NCBI RefSeq assembly: GCF_000426285.1
Contig: NZ_AUFB01000031.1
Coordinates: 1 to 45,440, forward strand
Direction: 5' to 3'
Source: Rhizobium leucaenae USDA 9039
GTDB taxonomy: Bacteria; Pseudomonadota; Alphaproteobacteria; Rhizobiales; Rhizobiaceae
DNA length: 45,440 bases
Shown: piece by piece, positions 25,290 to 35,250 of the stretch
Layout of the letters: each line of letters opens with the position of its first letter
Position numbering within the stretch: the first letter of the stretch is position 1
Program-made: the position numbers and the translations under genes
The notes under the pieces: model-generated
What the model was told of the DNA's origin: nothing
The model's input: the letters and a program-made list of their open reading frames with translations, nothing else
Databases searched by the model: none

Positions 25290-28010
25290 ATGGTCAGCCT
25301 AGGTGGAATTGCCCGCAAGTTGTTTGGCTCGTCCAACGACCGCCGCGTCAAGTCATTCCAGCCGAATGTCGTTGCGATCAACGCGCTCGAAGAAAAGATG
25401 CGCGCTTTGTCTGACGAAGCTTTGGCCGCCAAGACGGTCGAGTTCCGCCAGCAGCTTGCCGACGGCAAGACGCTGGACGACCTTCTTGTACCGGCATTTG
25501 CCGTGGTGCGCGAGGCTTCGCGGCGTGTTCTGGGCATGCGACCTTTTGACGTGCAGCTCATCGGCGGCATGATCCTGCATTCGAATGCGATCTCCGAGAT
25601 GAAGACGGGCGAAGGCAAAACGCTGGTCGCGACCCTGCCTGTCTATCTCAACGCCCTTGCCGGCAAGGGCGTGCATGTCGTTACCGTCAACGACTACCTG
25701 GCGCAGCGCGACAGCGGCCACATGGGCCGCATTTACGGCTTCCTCGGCCTGAGCACCGGCGTGATCGTTCACGGCCTGTCGGACGAAGAACGCCGCGATG
25801 CCTATGCCTGCGACATCACTTACGCCACCAACAACGAGCTCGGCTTCGACTATCTGCGCGACAATATGAAATACGACCGCGGCCAGATGGTGCAGCGCGG
25901 TCACAATTTTGCGATCGTCGACGAAGTGGACTCGATCCTCGTCGACGAGGCGCGCACGCCGCTCATCATTTCCGGCCCGCTCGACGACCGTTCCGATCTC
26001 TATACCACGATCGACGCCTTCATTCCCCGTCTGTCGAAGGACGATTACGAGATCGACGAGAAGCAGCGCTCGGCCAACTTCTCCGAAGACGGCACCGAAA
26101 AGCTGGAAAACATGCTGCGCGATGCCGGCTTGCTGAAGGCTGAATCGCTCTACGACGTCGAAAACGTCGCGATCGTCCACCACGTCAACAACGCCCTGAA
26201 GGCGCACAAGCTCTTCCAGCGCGACAAGGACTATATCGTCCGCAACGGCGAAGTGGTCATCATCGACGAATTCACCGGCCGCATGATGCCGGGCCGCCGC
26301 TATTCGGACGGCCAGCACCAGGCGCTGGAAGCCAAGGAACGGGTGCAGATCCAGCCGGAAAACCAGACGCTGGCGCAGATCACCTTCCAGAACTATTTCC
26401 GCATGTACGGCAAGCTCGCCGGCATGACCGGCACGGCATCGACGGAAGCGGAAGAATTCGGCAACATCTACGGCCTCGACGTGGTTGAAGTGCCGACCAA
26501 CCTGCCGATCCAGCGTATCGACGAGGACGACGAAGTCTACCGTACGCATGATGAGAAATATAACGCGATCATCACCGAGATTTTGGACGCCCACAAGCGC
26601 GGCCAGCCGGTGCTCGTCGGCACCACCTCGATCGAAAAGTCCGAACTTCTTGCCGACCGCATGCGCAAGCAGGGCTTCAGCAACTTCCAGGTTCTGAACG
26701 CCCGCTACCACGAGCAGGAAGCCTATATCGTCGCACAGGCCGGCGTTCCCGGCGCCGTGACGATCGCCACCAACATGGCCGGCCGCGGTACCGACATCCA
26801 GCTCGGCGGCAACCTCGATATGCGCGTCGAACGCGATTTGGACGGGATGGAGCCCGGGCCGGAGCGCGATGCGGCGATCGCCAAAATCGCGGAAGAGATC
26901 AAGGAGCTCAAGCAGCAGGCGCTCACCGCCGGTGGTCTCTATGTCATCGCCACCGAGCGCCATGAAAGCCGCCGCATCGACAATCAGTTGCGCGGCCGTT
27001 CCGGCCGTCAGGGCGACCCTGGCCGCTCGAAATTCTACCTGTCGCTCCAGGACGACCTGATGCGCATCTTCGGCTCCGACCGTATGGACGGCATGCTGCA
27101 GAAGCTCGGCCTCAAGGAAGGCGAAGCGATCGTCCATCCTTGGATCAACAAGGCGCTGGAACGCGCCCAGAAGAAGGTCGAAGCCCGCAACTTCGATATC
27201 CGCAAGAACGTCCTGAAGTACGACGACGTGCTGAACGATCAGCGCAAGGTCATCTTCGAACAGCGCGTCGAGCTGATGGACGCGACGGATCTTTCCGAAA
27301 CCGTCGGCGACATGCGGCATGAGGTCATCGAAGATCTGGTTTCCAAGTACATTCCCGAGCGCGCCTACGCCGAGCAGTGGGATGCCGACGGTCTCAAGAC
27401 CGCCGTCGCCAACTTCTTCGACATGGACCTGCCGGTGCATGACTGGGTCAAGGAAGAGGGTATCGCCGAAGACGATATCCGCACTCGCCTGACGGAAGCC
27501 GCAGATAAGGCCGCCACGGAGAAGGCCGAGCGCTTCGGCCCCGAGATCATGACCTATGTCGAGCGCTCCATCGTGCTGCAGACGCTGGACAATCTCTGGC
27601 GCGAGCACATCGTCAACCTCGACCATCTGCGCTCCGTCATCGGCTTCCGCGGTTATGCTCAGCGCGATCCGCTGCAGGAATACAAGGCAGAGGCCTTCGA
27701 ACTCTTCCAGTCGCTCCTGAACAACCTGCGCCAGGCCGTGACCGCGCAGTTGTCGCGCGTCGAACTGGTGCAGCAGCCGGCCGAGCCGGAGACGCTGCCC
27801 ATGCAGGCGCGCCATATCGATGCCACGACCGGTGAAGACGAGTTCGCGCCGCTCAGCCTCGTCAACGAAAATGTCGTCGCCCCGGAAAACCGCGATCCCC
27901 AGAATCCGGCAACCTGGGGCCGCATCGGCCGCAACGAGACTTGCCCCTGCGGCTCCGGCAAGAAGTACAAGCACTGCCACGGGGCTTTTGAAAGCAACGA
28001 AGTGGTTTGA
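25290..28010 (+). CDS. secA: Protein translocase ATPase SecA
   Basis: 906 residues, full length. DEAD-like motor with Walker A TGEGKTL (Lys110), DEVDSILVDEARTPLIISG (motif II), the preprotein cross-linking domain, a second motor half with TNMAGRGTDI and a scaffold helix. The C-terminal zinc motif CPCGSGKKYKHCHG, which binds SecB, is intact. It drives unfolded preproteins through SecYEG at the inner membrane. AAAGGA lies eight bases before the ATG. Its terminator follows at 28037. Confidence 0.99.
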   Translation: MVSLGGIARKLFGSSNDRRVKSFQPNVVAINALEEKMRALSDEALAAKTVEFRQQLADGKTLDDLLVPAFAVVREASRRVLGMRPFDVQLIGGMILHSNAISEMKTGEGKTLVATLPVYLNALAGKGVHVVTVNDYLAQRDSGHMGRIYGFLGLSTGVIVHGLSDEERRDAYACDITYATNNELGFDYLRDNMKYDRGQMVQRGHNFAIVDEVDSILVDEARTPLIISGPLDDRSDLYTTIDAFIPRLSKDDYEIDEKQRSANFSEDGTEKLENMLRDAGLLKAESLYDVENVAIVHHVNNALKAHKLFQRDKDYIVRNGEVVIIDEFTGRMMPGRRYSDGQHQALEAKERVQIQPENQTLAQITFQNYFRMYGKLAGMTGTASTEAEEFGNIYGLDVVEVPTNLPIQRIDEDDEVYRTHDEKYNAIITEILDAHKRGQPVLVGTTSIEKSELLADRMRKQGFSNFQVLNARYHEQEAYIVAQAGVPGAVTIATNMAGRGTDIQLGGNLDMRVERDLDGMEPGPERDAAIAKIAEEIKELKQQALTAGGLYVIATERHESRRIDNQLRGRSGRQGDPGRSKFYLSLQDDLMRIFGSDRMDGMLQKLGLKEGEAIVHPWINKALERAQKKVEARNFDIRKNVLKYDDVLNDQRKVIFEQRVELMDATDLSETVGDMRHEVIEDLVSKYIPERAYAEQWDADGLKTAVANFFDMDLPVHDWVKEEGIAEDDIRTRLTEAADKAATEKAERFGPEIMTYVERSIVLQTLDNLWREHIVNLDHLRSVIGFRGYAQRDPLQEYKAEAFELFQSLLNNLRQAVTAQLSRVELVQQPAEPETLPMQARHIDATTGEDEFAPLSLVNENVVAPENRDPQNPATWGRIGRNETCPCGSGKKYKHCHGAFESNEVV

Positions 28011-28036
28011 GATTTCGCAATCTCTCAGCAATGATC

Positions 28037-28066
28037 AAAATGCCGCCTTCGAGCGGCATTTTTTAT
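28037..28066 (+). terminator. Rho-independent terminator of secA
   Basis: AAAATGCCGC (28037-28046), a six-base CTTCGA loop and GCGGCATTTTTT form a hairpin with a U-run, 27 bp past the secA stop. The A-run on the left lets it also serve the converging lysR transcript. Confidence 0.88.
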
Positions 28067-28097
28067 GCGCGATTTTTGCCGGATGCCGAGGCGATAA

Positions 28098-28991
28098 TTA
28101 TTCGGCAGGTGCGCCAAAGCGTTTCAGCAAGAAATCGATCATGCTGCGCAGTTTCGCAGTCGGCCGACGGTCCACTGCATATAACAGGTACATCGGCGAG
28201 GCGACGGGCGTCCATTCCGGCAGAACCTGCATAAGGCGACCTCTGGCAAGATCATCGGCGAGCATAACCTCCGGCTGAAGGACGATACCCGCGCCATTCA
28301 GGGCCGCGACGCGCAGCGCGTCACCATTGTCGGCAGACAATCGTCCGCTCACATCGGGCCGCCATTCGCCATCGGGGCCGAACAAATACCACTGGTCGCG
28401 GCGACGCCAATAGGAGAGGCCGAGGCAGTCATGCGCCGACAAATCCTTCGGGTGCACCGGCGTACCCCGCCGCTCCAGATAGGCCGCTGACGCAGCCATT
28501 ATTCGTCGATACGGCTGCAAGGGGCGCGCCACCAGATCGACCTCGGCAACCTCGCCTATGCGAATTGCAAGTTCGCACCCCTCTCGCGACAGGTCCGGCA
28601 CGCCGTTGTCCAGCATGACATCCACGCTCACGGCAGGATACATGGCGAGATAGTCGGCAAGTGCCGGCATCAGGCGATGACTTCCGAACGTGACGGGGGA
28701 GACGATGCGCAGCAAGCCGCGAGGCTCGGACTGCAATTCGCTCGCGCTGGCGTCAGCCAGTTGCACATCGGCCAGCACTTGCTTGCAGCGCTCGTAATAT
28801 AGACGGCCGATTTCGGTCAGTTGCTGGCGCCGGGTGGTTCGATGCAGCAGGCGAGCTCCGAGGCGCGCTTCTATTGCCCGCACTTGCTTGCCCACCATGG
28901 TGGGAGACACGCCGGCAGCGTCGGCGGCTGCACTGAAGCTGCCCTGTTCAACCACCCGCACGAACATGGTCATCGCGGATAATTTATCCAT
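28098..28991 (-). CDS. LysR family transcriptional regulator
   Basis: 297 residues, the normal LysR length. The winged helix-turn-helix is at the N-terminus: MFVRVVEQGSFSAAADAAGVSPTMVG-type segment, then VRAIEARLGARLLHRTTR. A periplasmic-binding-like effector domain follows. Divergent from the tautomerase gene with a 124-bp gap, which implies control of that gene. A short AACC-CTGA-GGTT inverted repeat (28998-29009) may be part of its site. Effector unknown. Confidence 0.92.
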   Translation of the reverse strand: MDKLSAMTMFVRVVEQGSFSAAADAAGVSPTMVGKQVRAIEARLGARLLHRTTRRQQLTEIGRLYYERCKQVLADVQLADASASELQSEPRGLLRIVSPVTFGSHRLMPALADYLAMYPAVSVDVMLDNGVPDLSREGCELAIRIGEVAEVDLVARPLQPYRRIMAASAAYLERRGTPVHPKDLSAHDCLGLSYWRRRDQWYLFGPDGEWRPDVSGRLSADNGDALRVAALNGAGIVLQPEVMLADDLARGRLMQVLPEWTPVASPMYLLYAVDRRPTAKLRSMIDFLLKRFGAPAE

Positions 28992-29115
28992 ATTATAAAC
29001 CCTGAGGTTCTAAATGAATGAACATAGAGCACGTTTATTCCCGATAAGCCAGCGGCCATAGTTCCTCTGCCTTAGCCGTCTCAGTCCGGGACGGCAGCCA
29101 AACAGGAGCTTTCCA

Positions 29116-29325
29116 ATGCCAACAATTCACCTCGAAATGCATCCAGGCCGAACGATCGAACAAAAGCGTGATTTCGTCCGCAAGGTCACCCAGGTAACCA
29201 CCGAGACGCTTGCTTGCCCGACGGATAGCGTGGACGTGCTGATCAGCGAAATTCCTCGCGACCACTGGGCCAAGGGCGGACAGCTCGTAGCGGATAAGGA
29301 TGCGCCTCAGAAAATCGCAAAATGA
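29116..29325 (+). CDS. 4-oxalocrotonate tautomerase family protein
   Basis: 69 residues. After removal of Met the chain starts with Pro1, the catalytic base of this superfamily, and Arg11 (MHPGR) is in the place of a substrate-binding Arg. The C-terminal HWAKGG resembles the usual hWG-GG of the family. It forms small oligomers in the cytosol; the substrate is unknown. AGGAG (29104-29108) lies seven bases before the ATG. Probable target of the divergent LysR. Confidence 0.88.
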   Translation: MPTIHLEMHPGRTIEQKRDFVRKVTQVTTETLACPTDSVDVLISEIPRDHWAKGGQLVADKDAPQKIAK

Positions 29326-29412
29326 GACGGTGACGGTCCGAAGCAGACCTTTACCGACTCCGTCAACACGGCATAGGGCCGTTTAAGCCTTCGCATCCTA
29401 TCGATCCATAAG

Positions 29413-29434
29413 TGTCGCCTTCAGGCGGCATTTT
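29413..29434 (+). terminator. Probable terminator of the tautomerase gene
   Basis: TGTCGCC-TTCA-GGCGGCA, a seven-pair stem with one G-U pair, followed by TTTTG. It lies 88 bp after the tautomerase stop. Confidence 0.6.
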
Positions 29435-29551
29435 GTTGACACGCCGGCGCCGTCGTCGCACGCTTTTCGTGTATTCGAGGAACCGAATCTTAACCCCCCT
29501 CTGCGAAAACTATCGTTAGGTTAGATCATGTTTTAAGTATTGCGTATCGAC

Positions 29552-30967
29552 ATGGCGGTCTTTCAAACAGCAGAGAAAATGCTGCCGTCCGGGCTGCGGA
29601 CCGCGCTGTCGCCATATTTGCGCAAACTCGCGCCGCTTTTCACCGGCAATGACGAAAAGGCCGTCTCGCAGCGCATGGCGCTGGTCGCTTTCGTCATCCG
29701 CATTGCCGGCGCCGCCCTTGCCTTCGTTTCACAGATCGTCCTTGCCCGGATGATGGGCCGTTTCGAATACGGTGTCTTCGTCTTCGTCTGGGTGCTGATG
29801 ATCCTGTTCGGCAATCTCGCCTGCCTCGGCTTCCCGACCGCCATCATTCGTTTCCTGCCGCAATATGATGCGAGCGGCGATCACGATGCCATCCGTGGTG
29901 TGACAGCCACCGCGCGCCGCTTCGTCCTGGCGGTTGCCGGCGGATTGGCGCTGATCGGCATGGCGGCGCTTTATGCGTTCAGCGGCATGGTCGAACATTA
30001 TTACGTCATGCCGATCTTTCTCGGCCTGATCGCGGTACCGATGATCGCGCTGGGCGACGTACTGGACGGCACGGCGCGCGCCAATCATTGGCCGGTCATG
30101 GCGCTGAGCCCGACCTTCCTCATCCGCCCGACGCTGATCCTGCTGTTCATGCTGGCCGCCGTCCTTTCCGGCGCTGCCCATAGCGCGGTAACGGCGATGG
30201 CTGCTGCCCTTGCGGCCGCTTTCTTCACCGTGTGCTGCCAATATCTCGCCGTCACCCTCCGCCTGCGCCGTCATTATCCCAACGGCCCGAAAAAGATCGA
30301 ATTCAATGCTTGGTTTGCGGTCGCTTTTCCGGTCTTTCTCGTCGAGGGCGTCGGTTACCTCCTGACCAATTCCGATGTCGTCGTGGTCGGCATCTATCTC
30401 GATCCCGCAGAGGTCGCCGTCTATTTTGCCGCTGCCAAGATCATGGCGCTGGTGCATTTCATCTATTTCGCCGTCAAGGCCGCCATCGGTCCGCGTTTTG
30501 CCGCCATCATCGCCGAAAATGACCGGGAAAAACTCGCGGCCTTCGCCACGGAAGCCACGCGCTGGACCTTCTTCCCGGCCCTTGCCGTCGGTCTGGCCGT
30601 ATTCGCGGCCGGGCAATTCCTGCTCTCGCTCTTCGGCGCGGCCTTTACCGAGGGCGAGGTGGTCATCGCCATCCTGCTCGCCGGCGTTCTCGCCAAGGCG
30701 CTCGTCGGTCCGGCCGAGGTTCTGCTGCTGATGGCGGATCGGCAAATGCTCTGCGTCTATCTCTATGCCGCGGCGCTGGTCGCCAATATCGGCCTCAACG
30801 TCGCTCTTATTCCACATTACGGCATCGAAGGCGCGGCCGTTGCTGCGGCCAGCGCCATGACGATCGAGGCCGTGTTGCTGCATATCGCCGTGCGCCGCGC
30901 GTTCGGCATCGTGCTCTTCGCCCTTAGCCGCCAGCCGGCAATGTTGGCAACGAAAGGGGCACTCTGA
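29552..30967 (+). CDS. Polysaccharide flippase-type membrane protein (MATE/Wzx superfamily)
   Basis: 471 residues from ATG 29552; a TTG four codons earlier is possible. About 12-14 membrane helices begin near residue 45, with VLARMMGRFEYGVFVFVW in the first helical pair, as in oligosaccharide-lipid flippases. It probably moves a lipid-linked sugar unit across the inner membrane. The gene is two bases from the next acetyltransferase gene (TGA-TC-ATG), so the two act together, probably in a surface polysaccharide. No glycosyltransferase is nearby. Confidence 0.83.
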   Translation: MAVFQTAEKMLPSGLRTALSPYLRKLAPLFTGNDEKAVSQRMALVAFVIRIAGAALAFVSQIVLARMMGRFEYGVFVFVWVLMILFGNLACLGFPTAIIRFLPQYDASGDHDAIRGVTATARRFVLAVAGGLALIGMAALYAFSGMVEHYYVMPIFLGLIAVPMIALGDVLDGTARANHWPVMALSPTFLIRPTLILLFMLAAVLSGAAHSAVTAMAAALAAAFFTVCCQYLAVTLRLRRHYPNGPKKIEFNAWFAVAFPVFLVEGVGYLLTNSDVVVVGIYLDPAEVAVYFAAAKIMALVHFIYFAVKAAIGPRFAAIIAENDREKLAAFATEATRWTFFPALAVGLAVFAAGQFLLSLFGAAFTEGEVVIAILLAGVLAKALVGPAEVLLLMADRQMLCVYLYAAALVANIGLNVALIPHYGIEGAAVAAASAMTIEAVLLHIAVRRAFGIVLFALSRQPAMLATKGAL

Positions 30968-30969
30968 TC

Positions 30970-32241
30970 ATGGCACGCCCTCCTTTTACCGAAAGCACCG
31001 ACAGCCAAGTGAATGCCCTGACGCACACACTCGCATCGCTGCATTTCGACCCACCCAAAGCCGAGGCGCGCGTCGAGGTTGGCCGGACAGGCCGCGAAGT
31101 CTGCCTCTATCCCGGCAAGCTCGGCTATGAGCTGCAGGACGAACTGGATTTTCTCTCCAATCGCGCCATGGAGCCGAATGTCTTCTTCTCCGGTCGCTTC
31201 CTCGCGCCTGCCATGCCGCGCCTGGAGGATCGGCAGATCCGCCTCGCGTTGATGCGCGACGACAACGGCGCCCGCAGCCGCATGCGCCTCCTGATGCCTT
31301 TTACCGTCGACAAGCCGGGTTTTGCGATCGGCCCTTCGATTATCCGTGTCTGGTCGAATTCCTTCGGTCCGCTCGGCACGCCGCTGGTGGATGCCGAAGA
31401 GGCCGGCGAGACGCTGGACAACCTCTTCGAGGCGCTGACCCGGCACGAACTGCACCTGCCGACGACGCTGGTGCTGCCAGATATCCGATTGAACGGCCGT
31501 TTCGCCCAGATGGCAAAGGCGGTCGCCATCGGCCGCAACCTGCCCCTCACCGTCGCCAATCCATATCAGCGGCCGATGCTCGACAGCAGCGAGGACGCGC
31601 TCGCCTATCTCAAGCGAACGATCTCGAACGCGCATCTGCGCGAAATGCGCCGGCAGTGGCGTCTCCTGGAAAATCACGGCGAGGTCGTCTACAGCGTCGC
31701 CCGCCAGCCCCGCGATATCCACCTGCGCATGGAAGAATTCATGGCGCTGGAGTCGAGCGGCTGGAAGGGCAAGAAACGTAGCGCCCTGGTCACGGACCGC
31801 CACCATGCGGCCTTCGCGCGCGAAGCCGTTTCCAATCTCGCTGCCGTCGATGCCGTGCGCATTCACACCATCGACCTCAACGGCAAGGCAATCGCCTCGA
31901 TGATCGTGCTGATGATGGGCGGCGAAGCCTATACATGGAAGACGGCCTATAACGAGGACTACGCCCGCTATTCGCCCGGCAAGCTGCTGATGGGCGAGCT
32001 GACGGAGTGGCATCTCGACGACGCCAATATCGTCCGTTCCGATTCCTGCGCCGTGCCGGATCATCCGATCATGAGCCGCTTCTGGCAGGAGCGCGAAGAC
32101 ATGGGTACGCTGATCATCGGCCTAACGCAGAACGGCGACCGCGAGGTCCGGCAGGTGGCAACGCAACTGCATATGTACCGCAGCACCCGCAACATGGCGA
32201 AGCTGCTGCGCGAGAAGATATTGTCGCTTACGAAGCGCTAG
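30970..32241 (+). CDS. GNAT/FemAB-like acyltransferase (BioF2-like acetyltransferase domain)
   Basis: 423 residues. The C-terminal half (about 210-400) has the Acetyltransf_6/FemAB-like features: SNAHLREMRRQWRLLE, FMALESSGWKGKKRSAL, and YSPGKLLMGELTEW. Such proteins often modify exopolysaccharide or peptidoglycan precursors. The N-terminal part is not recognised. It follows the flippase with a two-base gap. Its 3' end overlaps the converging acyl-CoA synthetase gene by 14 bp. Confidence 0.78.
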   Translation: MARPPFTESTDSQVNALTHTLASLHFDPPKAEARVEVGRTGREVCLYPGKLGYELQDELDFLSNRAMEPNVFFSGRFLAPAMPRLEDRQIRLALMRDDNGARSRMRLLMPFTVDKPGFAIGPSIIRVWSNSFGPLGTPLVDAEEAGETLDNLFEALTRHELHLPTTLVLPDIRLNGRFAQMAKAVAIGRNLPLTVANPYQRPMLDSSEDALAYLKRTISNAHLREMRRQWRLLENHGEVVYSVARQPRDIHLRMEEFMALESSGWKGKKRSALVTDRHHAAFAREAVSNLAAVDAVRIHTIDLNGKAIASMIVLMMGGEAYTWKTAYNEDYARYSPGKLLMGELTEWHLDDANIVRSDSCAVPDHPIMSRFWQEREDMGTLIIGLTQNGDREVRQVATQLHMYRSTRNMAKLLREKILSLTKR

Positions 32242-33889
32242 ACATCCGGTTTGATTCCAGAGCCTCGGCCACTGCGCGGTCGCGCAGCAGGCGGCGGATG
32301 ACTTTGCCCGATGTCGTCAGCGGCAGGGCGTCGACAAACTCGATCTCGCGCGGATATTCATGCATCGAAAGCCGCGTTTTCACCCAGTCGCGGATTTCAG
32401 CCGCCAGCGCCTCGCTCGGCTCGAAGCCGGGCGTGAGTACCACATAGGCCTTGACGATCTCCGTGCGCACCGCATCCGGCTTGCCGACGGCGGCGGCCAG
32501 TTGCACGGCGGCATGACCGCCGAGACAGTCCTCGATCTCGCTGGGGCCGATGCGATAGCCCGACGAGGTGATGACATCATCGTCACGGCCAATAAAGGAA
32601 ATGTAGCCTTCCGCATCCTGCCGGCCGAGATCGCCGGTCAACAGCCAGTCACCGGCGAATTTCGCCTCCGTCGCCTTATCGTCCTGCCAATAGCCGAGGA
32701 ACATCACGGGATCCGGCCGTTGAATAGCGATCTGCCCGCTCTCGCCGACCGGCACCTCCCTGCCATCCGCATCGACAATCGCAACGCGGTGACCGGGCAC
32801 CGGCTTGCCGGTCGACCCGCCGCGGCTGACGCCGAAGGCGGCGCTGGAGGACAGAACGAAATTGCACTCGGTCTGGCCGAAAAACTCGTTGACGGTGACC
32901 CCGAGGGCGGAACGCGCCCATTCATAGGTTTCGCGCCCGAGGGCCTCGCCGGCCGAGCCGACGGTGCGCAGCTTGAGATCATAAAGCGCCCGGGGATTGC
33001 TGACCGACTTCAGCAGCCGCAAGGCCGTCGGCGGAATGAAGGTATTGCGCACGCCCATCTCGGCCATGATGCGGAAAGCCATATGCGCATCGAATTTCTG
33101 CGCCGGCGAGGAGACGACGGGCACGCCAAGCATCAGGCTCGGCAGCAGCGCATTCAGCAGACCGCCCGCCCAGGCCCAATCCGACGGCGTCCAGAGTTTA
33201 TCGCCCGCTTGCGGAAAACCTTCGTGGGCGAACTGCATGCCCGGAATATGCCCCGGCAAAACGCGATGCCCATGCAACGCACCCTTCGGCGGCCCGGTGG
33301 TCCCTGAAGTAAAGATCATCAGCGCCGGATCATCCGGCCCGGTATCGGCCGTTTCGAAAAGCGGCGGATGAGCCGCGATAAGCTCGGCAAAACCGGCAAC
33401 ACCCTCCTCGACGCCGTCGATGCTGATCACATGCGCGAGGGCTGGCAAGCGATCGCGGATCGGCCGCAGCCGCGTGAGGCCGAACTGATTAGTGACGATC
33501 GCCGAGGTTCCCGAAACTGTCAGCCGGTATTCCAATGCTTCCGCACCGAATAGCAGTGCCAGCGGCAGGGCAATCGCTCCCATCTTGTAGATGGCGACAT
33601 GCGCAATGACCGTCTCGAAACTCTGCGGCAAAAGCAGCGCCACCCGATCGCCTGGTCGCACGCCGAGCGTCGTCAACGCATTGGCAAATGCGGCGGAACG
33701 GTCCCGCAGCTCGCCATAGGTCATCGTCAGATGGCTGCCGTCCGGGCTGAAATGCTCCAGACAGACTCGATCGGGCTCTCGCTCCGCCCAATCATCGCAA
33801 ACCGCGCGCCCGATATTGAATTTCGCCGGAATGTCCCAGTGAAAATCGCGATAAAGGGCCTCATAGCTATTGCGCGGCGGCAGTTTCAT
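32228..33889 (-). CDS. AMP-forming acyl-CoA synthetase
   Basis: 553 residues. The AMP-binding P-loop is IFTSGTTGPPKGALHGH; later motifs are NEFFGQTECN, LLTGDLGRQDAEGYISFIGRDD and SSGYRIGPSEIEDCL. The C-terminal catalytic Lys region (LTTSGKVIRRLLRD) is intact. It links an organic acid to coenzyme A through an acyl-adenylate; the acid is unknown, and medium-chain or acetate-like acids are both possible. Single gene on its strand. Confidence 0.92.
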   Translation of the reverse strand: MKLPPRNSYEALYRDFHWDIPAKFNIGRAVCDDWAEREPDRVCLEHFSPDGSHLTMTYGELRDRSAAFANALTTLGVRPGDRVALLLPQSFETVIAHVAIYKMGAIALPLALLFGAEALEYRLTVSGTSAIVTNQFGLTRLRPIRDRLPALAHVISIDGVEEGVAGFAELIAAHPPLFETADTGPDDPALMIFTSGTTGPPKGALHGHRVLPGHIPGMQFAHEGFPQAGDKLWTPSDWAWAGGLLNALLPSLMLGVPVVSSPAQKFDAHMAFRIMAEMGVRNTFIPPTALRLLKSVSNPRALYDLKLRTVGSAGEALGRETYEWARSALGVTVNEFFGQTECNFVLSSSAAFGVSRGGSTGKPVPGHRVAIVDADGREVPVGESGQIAIQRPDPVMFLGYWQDDKATEAKFAGDWLLTGDLGRQDAEGYISFIGRDDDVITSSGYRIGPSEIEDCLGGHAAVQLAAAVGKPDAVRTEIVKAYVVLTPGFEPSEALAAEIRDWVKTRLSMHEYPREIEFVDALPLTTSGKVIRRLLRDRAVAEALESNRMSSAS

Positions 33890-34147
33890 ATCAGAATCCA
33901 GGAAAAATGCTGCGGCGCAGCTAACACCTGTCGCTCCCGCGATTCAAGGAAACAATTGCAATTGTCGCCTCGGTCTCCGCGGAAATCGCCGTCGTTGTTT
34001 AGCCGCGCTTCAAAGCCTATTGCGAATTATTGCGCTAATCGGCGGAGCGGCGCTCCGCTAGTCTGCCTGCAATGACGCATCCACTCTGCCTCCAGTCCGG
34101 CGGCGGAGCGTTTCCGTATAAGACCCTAAATAGGATGGAGACTATCG

Positions 34148-35128
34148 ATGGAATATGTGAAGCTTGGCAAAACTGGTCTTGAAGTGTCCCGCATCTGCCT
34201 TGGCTGCATGACCTATGGCGATCCCGGCAAGGGCACGCATGCCTGGTCGCTAAAGGAAGAAGAGAGCCGCCCACTGCTCAAGCAGGCGATCGAGGCCGGC
34301 ATCAATTTCCTCGATACGGCGAACACCTATTCCAACGGCTCGTCGGAGGAGATCGTCGGCCGCGCCATCAAGGCTCTCGCCCGCCGCGAGGATATCGTCC
34401 TGGCAACGAAAGTGTTCAACCGCATGCGCCCCGGCCCGAACGGCGCCGGCCTGTCGCGCAAGGCGATTTTCGATGAGATCGAAAACAGCCTGCGCCGCCT
34501 CGGCACTGACTATGTCGATCTCTACCAGATCCATCGCTGGGACTATACCACGCCAATCGAGGAAACGCTGGAAGCGCTGCACGATGTCGTCAAGGCCGGC
34601 AAGGCCCGCTATATCGGCGCCTCCTCGATGTATTCCTGGCAATTCGCCAAGGCGATCTACACCTCGCGCCTCAACGGCTGGACCGAATTCGTCAGCATGC
34701 AGAACCACTTGAACCTGCTCTACCGCGAGGAAGAGCGCGAAATGCTGCCCTTCTGCGAAGACCAGAAGATCGCGGTCATCCCCTGGAGCCCGCTTGCCCG
34801 CGGCCGCCTCACCCGCGACTGGGACGAGGCGACGGCGCGCTCGCAAACCGACGAATTCGGCAAGACGCTTTACACCCAGGCAGTCGAGGCCGACCGTAGG
34901 GTTGTCGAAGCCCTCGGCGCCATCGCCAAGGCCCGCGGCGTCGCCCGCGCCCAGGTCGCCACCGCCTGGCTCTTGCAGAAGAGCGCCGTCACCGCCCCGA
35001 TCATCGGCGCCTCCAAGCCCGGCCACATTGCCGACGCCGTTGGCTCGCTATCGGTGAAGCTAACGCCGCAGGAAATCGAAGCACTGGAATCCCCCTATAT
35101 CCCGCATGGGGTTGCCGGATTTAAGTGA
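34148..35128 (+). CDS. Aldo/keto reductase
   Basis: 326 residues. The catalytic tetrad is in place: Asp56, Tyr61 (FLDTANTYSNG), Lys88 (LATKVF) and His129 (YQIHRWD). The C-terminal APIIGASKPGHI segment is the NADPH-binding part. It belongs to the YajO/Tas-like branch that reduces carbonyls with NADPH. GGATGGAG lies just before the start. Substrate unknown. Confidence 0.93.
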   Translation: MEYVKLGKTGLEVSRICLGCMTYGDPGKGTHAWSLKEEESRPLLKQAIEAGINFLDTANTYSNGSSEEIVGRAIKALARREDIVLATKVFNRMRPGPNGAGLSRKAIFDEIENSLRRLGTDYVDLYQIHRWDYTTPIEETLEALHDVVKAGKARYIGASSMYSWQFAKAIYTSRLNGWTEFVSMQNHLNLLYREEEREMLPFCEDQKIAVIPWSPLARGRLTRDWDEATARSQTDEFGKTLYTQAVEADRRVVEALGAIAKARGVARAQVATAWLLQKSAVTAPIIGASKPGHIADAVGSLSVKLTPQEIEALESPYIPHGVAGFK

Positions 35129-35250
35129 TCGAGGATTTGGCGCTAGTCAGGTTGGGCCGACGATGCCGCACCTGCTTGCCAGCCTCTCATCCCGCCCATG
35201 CATCAGGGCAATCGCAGGTGCAGGATTATTGAAAAATAGAGCTGCGGCTC

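Noticed and set aside
25353..28031. 892-codon minus-strand frame opposite secA
   Set aside because: Antisense shadow of secA caused by codon bias; no start signal or known domain.
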